Source: Neurospora tetraspora | Taxonomy: Eukaryota > Ascomycota > Sordariomycetes > Sordariales > Sordariaceae | Assembly: GCF_033439725.1 (NCBI RefSeq) | Contig: NW_026944387.1 | Location: 930,001 to 994,000 of the forward strand | Direction: 5' to 3' | DNA length: 64,000 bases | Shown here: positions 1 to 12,054 of the stretch, piece after piece | Position numbering within the stretch: the stretch's first letter is position 1 | Layout: every line of letters starts with the position of its first letter | Position numbers and translations under genes: made by a program | The notes under the pieces: generated by a model | Database searches by the model: none | What the model was told of the DNA's origin: nothing | What the model saw: only the letters and a program-made list of their open reading frames with translations

Positions 1-609
1 CATGGACCTCGAGCCCGCGCTCCGCAATGGCTTCCCGGATCGTAGCATTGTTCATGAGCACCTTGATACCCGCCTCGACGTTGAGCTGGGCGAGACGGAC
101 GATGCGCTCCTTCTCGTCTGTGATGGCGTCGAGCTCTTCGGCGTGGTTGAAGCGGAGTGTCTTGAGAGGTAGTAGCCAGGTGTCGAGGACACCACCAACG
201 CGGGTGTCGGGGAGGGCGCCAGCGGCTCCACCGCAGGCTGAGTGGCCGCAGAGAACGACGTGCTTGACCTTGAGATGGGCGACGGCGTACTCGATCACGG
301 CAGTGGTGTTGATGTCGGTGGGGGAGACGATGTTGGCAATGTTGCGGTGGACGAAGACATCGCCGGGTTGCATGCCGAGGATGGTGGTCTCGGGGCAACG
401 AGAGTCGGAGCAACCGATCCAGACTGTTGTGACCATGTTAGACCGGATCGAAGGGGGGCAAGGTAAGTGGGATAGAATCAAGACTTACGGATCTCCGGAG
501 ACTGGCCGCCAGCCAGCTTGGGGAAGAACTGGGGGTTCTGATGGGCCTTGTAGCCAGCCCAAGCATTGTTGGAGCTCAAGGCGTAGTGGAATGTGTTATC
601 GGAAGACAT
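1..609 (-). CDS. Beta-class carbonic anhydrase (3' end outside window)
   Basis: Interconverts CO2 and bicarbonate with a zinc cofactor; no clear targeting peptide is seen, so it is probably cytosolic. Exon 1 is 489-609 (start codon 607-609, first residues MSSDNTFHYALSSNNAWAGY). Exon 2 runs from 423 to the window edge, with a GT-AG intron at 424-488. About 181 residues are visible. The zinc and catalytic residues of the beta class are present: Cys-x-Asp-x-Arg in GCSDSRCPE just after the intron, and His-x2-Cys in LCGHSACGG. The frame is still open at base 1, so the C-terminus is missing. An AT-rich TATATAAC-like box on the minus strand near 804-812 could be its TATA element. Identification is firm; which fungal paralogue it is cannot be told. 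Confidence 0.93.
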
Positions 610-3125
610 TTTGAAAGATGAAACGAGTTTGGGTATCAAAGGTTGAAGAGACGAAGCAAGAGAGACGTCACGCTAAACTATTGGTTTGTGTTAGCCAGCA
701 GTGTTATGCAAAGCAAGAGGTGCAGCAGGACTGAAGCGGGGAGGACGAACTTGAGACTTTGGACAAAAAAGTTGCTCGAGTGAAGAAAGAGGATGATAGG
801 ATCGTTATATATGAAAAGAAACGCGAACCGGCAGCTTAAATGGAGGAGTGGAGGAGTGATATAAATAATATGAAGCGGGTATCAAAGGTACCAGGTAAGC
901 TTAGTGCCGGGGGGTTCTGAGTAAATTTGAGGAGCTCGAGATCCGCCTGCGGTCCACGCATGTGTAAGTATAGGAAATTGTAGATCCGAATGTATTGGAC
1001 CACGATAACAGGACATCTAATCGTACGGCATGTGGTGTCCGAGCGATTTTCCGTCTTGTGGAACAAGAAATGAATGGGTGGTGAAGGGGGCATGTTGTTG
1101 AGCTGACCAGTGGTCTTGTGTGGTTCGTCAGCCGGACCAAGTAGAATGATCTTCTCTTCCTCCAACCCTCTTCTTCTCAAGCCCCAACACCGGTACCAGA
1201 CTTCTGGAAACTGGATGCCCTTCAGTTGCGATCTTCCAGAAATGGAGGCTGCAATCTCTTGGGATGCCCGGTATCCTCATCAGGTCCCCGTATGACGGTG
1301 GACTGGTTTGTAGCTGAACCCCACTGGTTCACTTTGAGGTTTGCGCGATCCGATGGGTCGGGAGAGGCTGAATGTAAGGTCCCGGAGTATAGACATCCAC
1401 AATCACAGGCCAAGAATAGGCCCGTCACCGACATGGACGGTATTTTTGGAGGCAGTTTGACTTTTTGACTTTGTTGTCTAGGGAAGTGCCAAGAGAGATT
1501 GGGACCTACCAGGTGGATACGCTTTTCAGGAGGTCGTCGTCGTTAACTCGGCCGTAGTCTGAGATGCGAAGAGCGCGAGATCGTGTTGTTGATATCAGGG
1601 AGAGAGCGAGAAGGAGGGCAATGGATCAAAACTGAACAGAGGAACTTCAAGAACAAGATATCGTCGAGGACTGCAGCTGCCCGTCGGAGGGGGGGGACAC
1701 CCGCCGGCTTTTGTAGATGAACTCTAGATTTCCCCATATTCTTGAACTGGAAAGCCAACCCCTGCTTGTTTGACCTCGTCTGGAGTTTAGTCCAGGATAA
1801 GAAGTGTTTGCTCAACAAAATGCCAGGAAGGCGCTTCTGTCTTCAGCATTGTCACGGTGTAAGGCCGAGTGGGAGGAGTTGGGATGCAGATGTCAAGGGT
1901 GGCCAGAGCGTGCACCACCGTAACCAAACTTTGGGAGGCACCACCCACGCCCCGGCCAGCCACTGTGAACGGCGCCTGCCTCGCCTGTGAACCGTGAAGA
2001 ACCCCTCTCAGCCGAGCCGGCGCCGGAAAGATCGGGTGGAGGGATGGACCAAGCCGAAGAGCTCTCGCGACTCCCGGACTCATCATGGGTGCCCCGGTCC
2101 CGTATCAAATGCATCCACACACATCGATCCGAACCAGAGGGACACGGGGGCTCGAAGGGAGATGGCAGTGGGTGGTAACAGCGCAGCTGTCTCAGCTGTC
2201 AGAAGATTATGATGAATCTGGGTGGAATAGAAAGCATTGTTTTGTGGTCATGTGCCGTCGCGGAGGGTTAACTCTGAGATGGCTATATCCCAGATGCTTT
2301 GCGCAGAAACTTTCTGATAGCTTCGAATCCATCATGGATCACCCATTGTCCGGCTTTAAAAGTAGCAGATAAGCTTCACACTTCCCCAAATGCCAACAGC
2401 GGATCCGGTTCGCCGTTACCAGCCGGATCCCCGGTAATCTGGCACAACAACAAGGCAGCCCTGACGATCGTTCACTAGCGCCGGTAGTTCGCATTGATTC
2501 TGCGACTTCTTGACCATTCGACAAAGGGACACTCAACCATGATGAGGGATGACGAGAAACTCAAGTGAAGAGTGATATTAACTTTATTTACTATATCATA
2601 AAATCCTGGCCGTTTGGGCCATGCCCAGGACCAAGAACAGACAAGGGACCGGATATCCAATGTCTGAAGAGACCGAAAGACCATCATGAAAAGTGATGGC
2701 ATGTAGCACTACTTTCATGCACCAAAAGTCCCGAGAGCAAAGGGGACAAAGGTGTTTGGTAATAGTAGGGCGAAATGTTTATCTTGGCACGATAAAATCC
2801 TTCAACACATGAGCGTAGGTATATGAGCCCAATGTTGTACACACTAATGCCGTTCAAGTTCACAAGGGGAGAGCGCAAGGGGAAGTGAGATCCGGAATCC
2901 ATGGGTAACTGACCTGGGAGGAAAGGTGGGACTTTTTCACACTGGAAGAAAGCAAAACTGGGTATCATTTGTTATTCACAACGTCTGAAAGCAACCTTGG
3001 GACATCTGCTACGGCGGAAGTAGGCAGTTCATTTGACCCTGATCTGATTTTGGTATGTCCAATACGCCAACCGATAGTGTAAACGCCATGTCCCAACCGT
3101 ATTCGATCACACCATGAGGTCAAAT
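610..3125. other. Gene-free interval upstream of carbonic anhydrase and downstream of eL8
   Basis: About 2.5 kb between the carbonic anhydrase start and the eL8 stop. All frames are broken into short pieces, and those examined lack ATG starts or coding character. It should hold the carbonic anhydrase promoter and leader and the eL8 3' UTR. I see no RNA gene or repeat. Confidence 0.6.
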
Positions 3126-4320
3126 TTAGACCTTGATGGCGTTCTCGAGAGCCTTCTTGCGCTTGGCAATCTTCATCTGGGACTTGATGCCCATGATGCC
3201 ACCACCCCACTGGCGGCGAGCCTGCTCGTTCTTCTCGACGTAGCCCTCCTTGATGGCGGAGACGAGCTTGGCGAGCTCGTTCTTGTCCTCAGTGCGGACC
3301 TCAGTGATGGCGAGGACGGCAGCGGTCTGAGAGATAACATGTTAGTTCACTGCATGCTGTATATGCGGGATTGCCGGATGCTTCATACCTTCTTGTGGAC
3401 GACAGTGCCGAGACGAGCCTTGCCCTTGATGATGGCATAGGGGATGCCCATCTTGCGGCAGAGAGCGGGGAGGAAGACAACGAGCTCGATGGGGTCGACA
3501 TCGTTGGGGATCAGGACGAGGGAAGCCTTCTTGTTCTCAATGAGGCCAACAACGTGGTTGAGACCGTACTTGACAACGTAGGGCTTCTTGGAGACATCCT
3601 CCTTCTTCTTGCCCTCCTTGATGGCGGTAGCCTCCTGGAGGAGACGCTCCTTCTTCTCGGTCTTGGTCTCAGGGCGGTACTTGTTGAGGAGCTTGAAAGC
3701 CTGGGCAGCGGTGTTCTTGTCGAGAACCTGCTGGAACTGGGCGAGCGCAGGAGGGACCTTCAAGCGCATGTTGAGGATCTTCTTCTGGCGCTGGAGGCGG
3801 ACATACTCGGGCCACTTCACCATGCGCGAGAGGTTGCGCTTGGGCTGGATGGCCTGGCCAATGCCGAAGTTGCGGGGGCGCTTCTCGATGAGAGGGTTCT
3901 ATCTGCATGTTAGCACACCGAGACTCGGGCACGTTGCCATGAGGCAGATGGGGATGGAGCTGATTTTGCTTACCTTGGGCGCCTTCTTGCTGCCAGCCTT
4001 TCCCTGGGGGAAGGGGGCCGGAGCGGCCTTCTTGCCAGACTTGGGAGGCTATCATTGAGAAGAAGACATCAGTAAATGTTTTGGTCCATTTGACTTCAGT
4101 CTTCGTTAACTCTAGAGAGTGGCCGGGCAAGCATTTCTGCCATGCACGCGAATCCAACTCAAGCCAGGTCATCACCCGCGGCCCCGAAGGACCGACGAGC
4201 GGAAAACATGCAACTCAATCAGAGATCGAGAGCATTCCCAACAATTCCCACATGCGCGCGTCGGAAAGACGATTGCAGAGGTCGTGAGTATCGAGTCGTA
4301 GTCGTTTAGGTGCTTACCAT
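3126..4320 (-). CDS. rpl8: 60S ribosomal protein eL8 (L7a / Rpl8)
   Basis: Structural protein of the large ribosomal subunit. Exons on the minus strand are 4318-4320, 3974-4048, 3389-3898 and 3126-3326, giving 262 residues, the usual size for the family (yeast 256, human 266). Exon 1 holds only the ATG: the start codon is followed directly by GTAAGC, and the frame resumes with [19 protein letters not shown]. The basic N-terminus, the RNA-binding L7Ae-type core ([39 protein letters not shown]) and the Lys-rich C-terminus ending ALENAIKV are all typical. The first intron is 269 nt, as is common for the leader-proximal intron of fungal ribosomal protein genes. It shares its 450-bp upstream region with the divergent ncs6. 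Confidence 0.97.
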
Positions 4321-4770
4321 TTTGATTATCGGCGTTGGCTCAGGTTCCTAAGTGTACGTGAGGTGCAACAGTCAAAGATTCAAAATCGAGAATTCCAACG
4401 CGCGGAGAAAAAGTGGTGGTGAATTTTTAGGGTTGGCGGATATTTTGCGGCTGGTGTCCACTCTGTGGGGGCTGACAGGCCGTCGAGCTGTGGCTGGATT
4501 GAGGACAGGGTGGGGCGTTACAGCAAGCTTCTTCTTGGACACACCCCTTGGCGTATTATCATTAACATCGCTTATCGCATTTTTTGGTCAGGTCCTGGCC
4601 CGTCTTAAACGCTGATGCCTTCCTTTGAAGTGAACCCGGATCTGGACACTTTTAAATCCAGCGGGCGATTCTCCCAGCATAATAAAATCCGCGGATTAAG
4701 GAAAACCTGAATATTTCGACGACAACCCATCTCAGTCTTGCACTCCTCGTCACCCTTCACCTTCGCCAAG
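4321..4770. promoter_or_regulatory. Divergent promoter region between eL8 and ncs6
   Basis: 450 bp between two start codons pointing outward. It must contain both promoters and leaders. Both neighbours serve translation (ribosomal protein and tRNA wobble thiolation), so co-regulation is possible but not shown. I recognise no specific operator. Confidence 0.5.
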
Positions 4771-5982
4771 ATGGCTCCAGCACTTTGCGCCATCTGCAAA
4801 ACCGAGCGAGCAAACATCAAGCGCCCAAAGAACCACGCCAGAGTCTGCAAGGGCTGCTTTCTCACACTATTCGAGGAGGAAGTTCATCACACCATCATAT
4901 CATCAAAGCTTTTCTACCCAGGCGAGAGGGTAGCTATCGGCGCATCAGGCGGCAAGGACTCGACTGTGCTCGCTTCCGTTCTCAAGACTCTCAACGAACG
5001 ATACAACTACGGACTCGAACTTGTTCTGCTCAGTATCGATGAAGGCATCAAGGGTTACCGGGACGACTCCCTGGAGACGGTCAAGCGAAACGCCGTGCAG
5101 TACGACATGCCGCTGAAGATCGTAGGGTACGATGAGCTCTACGGGTGGACCATGGACCAGGTCGTCGAGACCATCGGCAAGAAGGGCAACTGCACATACT
5201 GCGGTGTTTTCCGACGACAGGCGCTCGATCGCGGAGCCAAGATGCTCGACATCAAGCACGTGGTGACGGGACATAATGCCGATGATGTGGCCGAGACGAT
5301 CCTCATGAACCTGCTCCGTGGAGATATGGGACGCCTGGCGCGGAGTACGAACATTGTGACTGGAGACGACAGTTCCGATGTCAAGAGGAGCAAGCCGCTC
5401 AAGTATGCTTACGAAAAGGAGATTGTCATGTATGCGCATCACAAGAAGTTGGACTACTTCAGCACAGAGTGCATTTACAGCCCGGAGGCGTTTCGTGGCA
5501 GCGCAAGAGCTCTGATCAAGCAGCTGGAGAGGATACGACCGAGCGCCATTCTGGATATTCTCCGTAGCGGCGAGGACATGGCGAGACTAGTACCGGGAGA
5601 GTCGGCTTCATCTTGTGGTTGCAAGGGCAAGTCCAAGACACCCGCGGCAACTGCTGCAGAGGATGATGGTGGCATTGGCGGCTGTGGTTCAAACGGAGCT
5701 GCCTCTGGCAATGAGATGGCCGCCATGGAGAAGCAGCTGAGAGAGAACGAGGCTGCCGAAGGGCTCGAGGTTGATGTCTCAAAGCTCTCCCTGGCCGGCA
5801 AGGCAGCGGAATCAGAGACAGATGGTGCAGTGCCCTTGAAGACGAACAAGAACTCCAAGCCAGTAACACGACAGACATTGGGTAACTGCAAGCGCTGCGG
5901 TTACATGTCTAGTCAGGAGGTTTGTCAGGCGTGCATGCTATTGGAGGGTCTCAACAAGAATAGAGCACAGATTCAGATCTGA
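4771..5982 (+). CDS. ncs6: Cytoplasmic tRNA 2-thiolation protein 1 (Ncs6/Ctu1)
   Basis: Adenylates and thiolates wobble U34 of tRNA-Lys, -Glu and -Gln together with Ncs2, taking sulfur from the Urm1 pathway in the cytosol. Single exon of 403 residues. The ATG at 4771 (CCAAGATGGCT) is chosen because it is the first in frame and gives the normal N-terminus [16 protein letters not shown]. The PP-loop ATP-binding motif SGGKDST lies near residues 60-66. Paired cysteines are present at the N-terminus (CAIC...CKGC), in the core (CTYCG near 141) and at the C-terminus ([16 protein letters not shown] near 372-389), matching the zinc ribbons and the [Fe-S]/catalytic cysteines of the family. A Gly/Ala/Glu-rich insert near 285-350 containing CGCKGKSK is lineage-specific. 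Confidence 0.96.
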   Translation: MAPALCAICKTERANIKRPKNHARVCKGCFLTLFEEEVHHTIISSKLFYPGERVAIGASGGKDSTVLASVLKTLNERYNYGLELVLLSIDEGIKGYRDDSLETVKRNAVQYDMPLKIVGYDELYGWTMDQVVETIGKKGNCTYCGVFRRQALDRGAKMLDIKHVVTGHNADDVAETILMNLLRGDMGRLARSTNIVTGDDSSDVKRSKPLKYAYEKEIVMYAHHKKLDYFSTECIYSPEAFRGSARALIKQLERIRPSAILDILRSGEDMARLVPGESASSCGCKGKSKTPAATAAEDDGGIGGCGSNGAASGNEMAAMEKQLRENEAAEGLEVDVSKLSLAGKAAESETDGAVPLKTNKNSKPVTRQTLGNCKRCGYMSSQEVCQACMLLEGLNKNRAQIQI

Positions 5983-6223
5983 AAAGCATTCTATACTCTG
6001 TGGAAGCACCATTAGGCAGTGCTGTCTACCTAGCCTGTATCTAAGCGTTCTGTTTTCCCGCACGGCTGGTATGGTCCGAACAAGGCGCCGTATTGATATC
6101 GTGGAACGTAACGGTAAGTGTCGTCGGTGCGGTCGTCGTGATATCGTGGGTGAGCCTGGTTCTCTCGATAATCCTCTCGACTTTCCGCCCTGGAAGTTGC
6201 TGTTTTGAACGTCGTTTGACCAA

Positions 6224-6756
6224 TCACGAAAATCGTTTCTCAACCTGAAGATGCTTGTGTAAGTTCATCTGTCTTGCAAATGGTGGGATACAGAGCAACA
6301 TACTCTCCATGGGTTGTTGTACTCAAACCCATAGGGCGCATCTGCGGCATCCGTTTGCCCTCGTAACCATCCGGTAAGTCTGCGGTCGCGGTCCATCACT
6401 ATAAAAGCACCAATCGTCAGTTGCTGTCAGGGTGGATGTGCGCGAAGGTTTGTCATGACTCGTGTAATTCGCAGGTATAAGTGGTTCGTACTTTGCTATA
6501 CAACAGTTAGCCCATGACATCTACGAGTGGCAGAGGGTTCGACGTACTCTATCCCAGGTATCCAACGACCATCTCGCCTTCTTGCCGCCGTTCTGGGCGG
6601 TCTTGATGGCAGACAGGCCGGCGCCCGTGACGCCGAACATCTAGACTTCCGTCAGCGGACCCGAGTTCCCCCACCCCGCTCCGGGCGCACTGATCCGGTG
6701 GAGCTTACCGTGACGATGATGGCATAGGGAATGAGGGCCTCGAAGGGGACAGGCAT
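6224..6756 (-). CDS. nuo9.5: Complex I 9.5-kDa subunit (NDUFA1/MWFE type)
   Basis: Small single-pass subunit of mitochondrial NADH:ubiquinone oxidoreductase, in the membrane arm. Minus-strand exons are 6709-6756, 6548-6640, 6492-6495, 6304-6398 and 6224-6244, giving 86 residues. The N-terminus MPVPFEALIPYAIIVTMFGV is the uncleaved membrane segment typical of the family. It is followed by GGKKARWSLDTWDR, QMMDRDRRLTGWLRGQT and the end NNPWRVEKRFS. The third exon is only CAAA. It is flanked by a consensus acceptor (TATAG, with GCTAAC branch) and donor (GTACG), and without it the conserved WDRQMMDRDRR block is out of frame. Five coding exons for 86 residues is extreme. The name follows the Neurospora 9.5-kDa subunit from memory; the family call is stronger than the symbol. 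Confidence 0.9.
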
Positions 6757-7681
6757 CGCGGCGGTTTTTCTGGACCTAGTCAATTCGGTTAGTTAAGCAG
6801 TAACACTGTCTTTGAACACTTCGGAACCGACCTAAAGTCCTATGCGCAGTGGTGTGGTTATGTTGTGGCTTCTCTTGGTGACAATCCGCAGCTCAGCAGT
6901 TGGCCGGGATACAGGTCCCAAGTTTGGTGATGGCAGATGGAGCGTCTTGACGAATTGGCGGAGACGGGGCGCGGATGCCTCAGGCGCCCAAAGGACGGGA
7001 ACTGCATGGAAATGGAGCTTTCGGTCGCATGTTTCCAGTGGAGCAGTGACCCCCCCGCCAACCCGCCTGGACCCGCAGGAGCTTGAAGCTTGGCGGTTGC
7101 ACTACGGATGACTAAGCACGTGAATCCTTGCACGTACATCGGCCCGTAACGTAACTTGGATGGAAAGGGCGTCTGGAACTCCGAAGGGACGGGCAACTTC
7201 TCAGGGAGAACACTCCGCGAACAAGAACATTGGCACTTTCAGGACTTACAACGGCCCTCCACGACGAAAGAACTACTACGCGACGCGTCTTTCGACATCA
7301 CCGACCTAGTGCGACCGCAGAACAAGACGATACACGCAGCCTTGTCCCCCGGATCAGCGCGTTTTCAACCCCCTTTCGAGCTGTCGCAAACAATCACCTG
7401 CTTCCAGTAGGCACCAGCTTCTTGCAGCTGCGGCCTCCAAGCACCACAACCACACAAAACATTGTCGCCGATATATAATCTACGGTCGCCTTACGCTACA
7501 CATTCACCTCCAGGCATGATAACGCCCGAAACACCAACTTTCAGCTAGCGGGTATGAGCGCCCTCTGGCCTGGTTACGCTTGACGAGACTTTGCCAAAGG
7601 GGTGCCCGTGCGGGAAGCCAGGTTGGGTGCTGAGAACAAAGCGGACAACCAACAAGAACAAAACAGAACACACAACCTGCA
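6757..7681. promoter_or_regulatory. Divergent intergenic region, complex I subunit / MYST gene
   Basis: 925 bp between outward-facing start codons. The part before 7682 is probably the long leader of the acetyltransferase gene. Frames here are short and without domain signal, and I see no repeat or RNA gene. Confidence 0.5.
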
Positions 7682-10600
7682 ATGGCCGACGAACAACTCA
7701 GGGCGGAGGAGCTGCAACAGAGCGTCATGATGTCGGAACAGCAGGTTGAGGCCAGTACCGGTGACGGGGACGTCGCAATGGTCAACCAAGTTACTATTAC
7801 CTCCGAGATCTCCCAGATCAACGCCCAACCCGAGCCTAGCGAGGCCGACGAAGACCAGGAGATGCACGATGCGCAAGAAGAGAACGATCACCACGACGAA
7901 GAAATGGGCGAAGGGGATGATGCCGAACACTCGGACGAAGGCAGCCACGACGGTCATGATGATCACGACGACCACGAAGACTCCGGTGATGAACACGGTG
8001 AAGAGGAGGAACACGACGGTGAGGACCACGAGGGGTTCGACGAAGATGCCGAAGGAGACGAGGGCGACTCTGTCCACTCCGAGGAACATACATCGCAACA
8101 ACACCTACCAAGCGTGGAGGAAGACCATGAAGATGATGAGGACGACGACGACGAGGGTGTCGGTGCTGTCAAAATAAAACCGGGTGAAACTGACCATAGC
8201 GAAAGCGAAAGCGAGGAGGAAGACGACCATTCGTCAGCAAGTTCGGCGAGCGTCAGTGATGCGGAATCTGAAGACGAGCCACACTGGGAAGATGCGGCTG
8301 AGCACGAACCTGCGGGAGACGAGGACGATGATGATGAGGGTTCCGAAAAGGGAGATAGTGGACTTTGCATGTTCTGTAAACAAGACGAAGACCACGACCC
8401 GGCAGAGGAATTCGAAGAGTATCTTGCATGTTCCGGGTGTGGGGAAAACGGTTAGTACATCTTGTTCCCGTAAAATACGAACTGGCAAGAGCAAGAGCTA
8501 GAAGCTGACAAGTAGTAGCCCACCAGCAGTGTGCAAGGGAAGCGAATGCTTTGCCCAGTGATCAAGGTACGACTGGAGTCCTCCCGAATTCCATCCACGT
8601 GAAATCCAGTTTACTAACAAAACTAGCACCCGACACGTGGAAATGCCCGAATTGCGCCAGTGAAGGGTCACAAACCGCCGCGGGGAAGAATCACGAGCCG
8701 ACGCAAGTGAATGGGACGGAAACCACTACCTCTACGCACCCCACCACACGCAGGGCCTCAGCACCAAAACTGGCAAGGGACCTTCTGCCTCCCCAAAAAC
8801 ACACAAACCCGGATTCGCACTCCGTCTTCAACCAACTAGTGCTGGATGAGGATCCTATGGATGGATCTCGCGTACTTAGGAAACGTAAGACGTCTTCAGT
8901 AGAGCCCACCGAGCACGTAATAGGCCTTAGGAAGCGACGCCGGAACACCGTGGGCACCGAACTTGAAGAAGAGCCCAACGACAGCACAGCCGGCCAGGAC
9001 GAACAAGCAAGGCCGACATCGGCCCGGTCATTGCGAATTAAGATCTCCAATCCCACGGCCCCGGTCAGCATCGTCAAGAAGACACGAAGCAGCATCTTGC
9101 TGCGCATGCGTGTAGACCCCACCAAGCTACAGCAGATAACATCCCAACCACCCAAGGGGAACAGCAAGCGATCAAGTCGGTCTGCTCGATCAGGTCGATC
9201 CGGCCGTTCAGGACGTTCTGGGCGCAAGACATCAGGAAGGTCAGGTCGGTCGCGCAGGGCGGCCGCAGCAGAAGCAGATGCAATGGAACCTTCCACGGCA
9301 CCGTTTGCTAGCGCAAGCTACACCCAACCATTTTATTCTTTCTACGACAAGGAGACGGATGAGCTCAAAGGAAAACCCTACGGCGGCATCCTCACCGACG
9401 CCGAGGCGGATACATCTAAGACATTACCGCAGCCCGAGGATCGTCGGCGATTCGATGAAGCGAAACAGATGGCCGAGGAGGAATGGCGACAACGACTTCT
9501 GAAGATGCAAGCGGAGGTCGAAGCACCAGTCAAGAAGTCCAAGAAGACCGCCGGTCCAGCCAGCCAAATCGAGTGTATCGAGTTTGGAGGCTGGGAGATC
9601 GACACATGGTATGCGGCTCCATATCCCGAGGAATACAGCAGGAACCGGGTCCTATATATCTGCGAGTTTTGCTTAAAGTACATGAACTCCGACTATGTTG
9701 CGTGGAGGCATAAGCTCAAGTGCCCCGCGAAACACCCACCAGGCGACGAGATCTATCGCCATGGCTCGATATCTGTGTTCGAGGTTGACGGTCGTAAAAA
9801 CCCCGTTTATTGCCAGAACCTCTGCTTGCTGGCCAAGCTCTTCCTTGGGTCAAAGACCCTTTACTACGACGTTGAGCCATTCCTCTTCTACGTTCTCTGC
9901 GAATATGACCAATATGGCTACCATTTCGTCGGCTACTTCTCCAAGGAGAAGCGAGCCAGCAGTCAGAACAACGTATCCTGTATCCTCACGTTGCCGATTC
10001 ACCAACGAAAGGGATACGGCAACCTCCTTATCGACTTCTCCTACCTCCTCACCAGGGTCGAGCAAAAGACCGGTTCCCCAGAAAAGCCTCTCTCCGACAT
10101 GGGCTTGGTTTCCTACCGTAACTACTGGCGCCTAGTTATGTGCAAGTACCTACTCGAGCATTGCTCTGGAGACCCCAAAGAGAAGAAAGGTTTGAGCATC
10201 AAAAAGATCTCCGACGACACAGGCCTCACGCCAGACGATGTTATTTCGTCACTGGAGGGATTGAGGTGTCTGGTACGCGACCCACAAACCCAAATATACG
10301 CCTTCCGCGTCGACTTGCCCTACTGCCGGGAGTATGTTGCGAAGTGGGAAGCGAAGAACTACGTCCAGCTGGAACCCAAAGCTCTTACATGGACTCCGTA
10401 TGTTATGGGCCGGAGCAACGCTACCAACTTCGAGCTTGGGCCGGCACTGAACGCCATCGCTCCTAGGGAGGACGAGGAGGCCAAGCCAACGGTCGAGGAA
10501 GGAACCGTTATCGACGGTGATGCTTCTCAACCGGAAGGTCTGGCAACCCAAGTCCAGAAGATGGAGATCGACACCTCAGCTCCGACTATCCTCGAGTCAA

Positions 10601-11385
10601 CCGAGCCAAACGAGCTCGGCATCATCCAGCCTGAGGTCATCTCTCCTCGCTCGGTTCTTAAGACCAACGGTCTCTTCCCCAACGGTTCCGTGCACGGCTC
10701 TGTCCACCCCAACGACGACCACGACCGGAAAGCCAAGACCGAACCGGACGCCGACGGCGAAAACAAAGAGAACCCCGACGACTGGATGGCCCAGTACGAG
10801 GGTATCCCACCCACTCGCTTCGAGGTCGTTCCACCTCTCAACACTTCCAGGCGCGGAGCCGGCGGCGACCGCATCCGCAACACCGTCCCCCGTCCACCAG
10901 CCGTCCGCACCAACAGCGGTAGCGCCGCCCGGCCACGAAACCCTCGTCGTACGAGCGGTGTCCGCCGCGTATCTTCCGCCGCCAAGCCCCGCAACAGCAG
11001 CAGCAGCAGCAAGCGCAAAGCGGGCGGCACCGGTCGCGGGCCTGGCCGTTGGCCCAAGGGTACCAAGAAGAGCGACTACGGCAACGCCGAGAGTGGCCCT
11101 GGTTTTCCTCCTGGTTGGTTGGAAAAGCAGAAATCTCTTGAGGGTACGACCCCCAAGAAGGAGGGTGAGGAGGGGATGAAGGATACCGTGCATGTTACCC
11201 CTACTGCGGAGAGCGCCGCCGTTTCCAGTTCCGGTGGTAGTGGCAGTGGAAGTGGAAGCCGTAGTGCCAGCTCTTCTGGCGCAAACGGAAATGGAGAGGA
11301 CACGGGAAGCGCCGATAACGGCAACAGTATTAATGGCGGCGGAGACGAACAAGCAGATATTACCATGAAGGATGACGACAATTAG
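7682..11385 (+). CDS. sas3: PHD-finger MYST histone acetyltransferase (Sas3/Mst2 type)
   Basis: Nuclear lysine acetyltransferase, probably the catalytic subunit of a NuA3-like H3 complex. Exons 7682-8450, 8519-8566 and 8627-11385 join in frame to 1191 residues. Domains in order: an Asp/Glu/His-rich acidic region (about 30-225); a C4HC3 PHD finger (about 227-280, from LCMFCKQDE through CSGCGENAHQQC to WKCPNC), whose frame is only complete across both introns; a basic GRSGRSGRSGR stretch near 500-530; then the MYST domain (about 585-860). The MYST domain has the C2HC finger (CEFCLKYM, HKLKCP), the acetyl-CoA loop QRKGYGNLL, and the catalytic Glu region following. The C-terminal 300 residues are low-complexity Ser/Gly/basic. 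Esa1-type enzymes carry an N-terminal chromodomain instead, so Sas3/MOZ type fits better. Confidence 0.92.
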
Positions 11386-11475
11386 GAATCAGTAGCGTTA
11401 TCGTGGAGGCCGGAGGTGATGATAAGGGGAATTAGAGGGGGGAAGGGAGGAGCAAGGGCAACACCAAGAGGATAA

Positions 11476-12054
11476 CCAAGAGAAAGACCACGGAAAGTGG
11501 TAAGCTTTGGGTCTCCTCATCCCGCTTTGGCTGGCCGCCCTGCTTCAGCGCCGTCAGCGCCGCCATCATGGAGGACGAAAGCCGACACACAATCTGCTGT
11601 CGATGGAATTCGGGAAGAGACGACCAATCTATCGTCTGAGAGGTCGAAACTCGAGGAGAGACTCTCGAAAGAGAAAGCCGAGCGAGCTTTGGAGGGTCGC
11701 GATCGTTCTGCTTCGGCTCCGGACGTCCGTGATTATCGACCGCGGTCGCCTCGGGGGACAAAAGCCGATAGAGCTATGGGAAAGCGACCTGCTTCAGTTC
11801 CACATGCCCCCAGGGATCTATCGCCGCCTGCGTGGAGGACGAAAGCCGAAAGGGGTCCGGCGGCTGTTTCGGACAATCGGCATGATCGACCGCCGTCTTG
11901 GAGGACAAAGCCTGATAGACCATATTGGCGTGACCCGGGTTACGGCACCGTCGACTGGTATCTCAGGAGTAGTCGTCATGACGAGGATGGTGATGGCGGT
12001 GATGGCGGTGGCAGCGGTGGTGGTGATGATGATGGCGGCGATGACAAGTCCTGA
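11476..12054 (+). other. Open frame with WRTKA repeats behind the MYST gene
   Basis: About 190 codons stay open from 11476 to the stop at 12054, but there is no ATG before the repeats. The peptide holds imperfect repeats of the form RPASAP..PPSWRTKADR (SWRTKADT, RGTKADRAMG, AWRTKAERG, SWRTKPDRP), all in the same frame, which suggests protein-level constraint. A GTAAGC at 11500 could be a donor. The frame equals that of the MYST gene, but two stops lie between. It may be an exon of a separate spliced gene, an alternative 3' exon of the MYST gene, or repetitive 3' UTR. I do not recognise it. Confidence 0.35.

Noticed and set aside
27-614. 195-codon plus-strand frame
   Set aside because: Antisense of the carbonic anhydrase, which has its zinc ligands and a clean splice structure on the minus strand.
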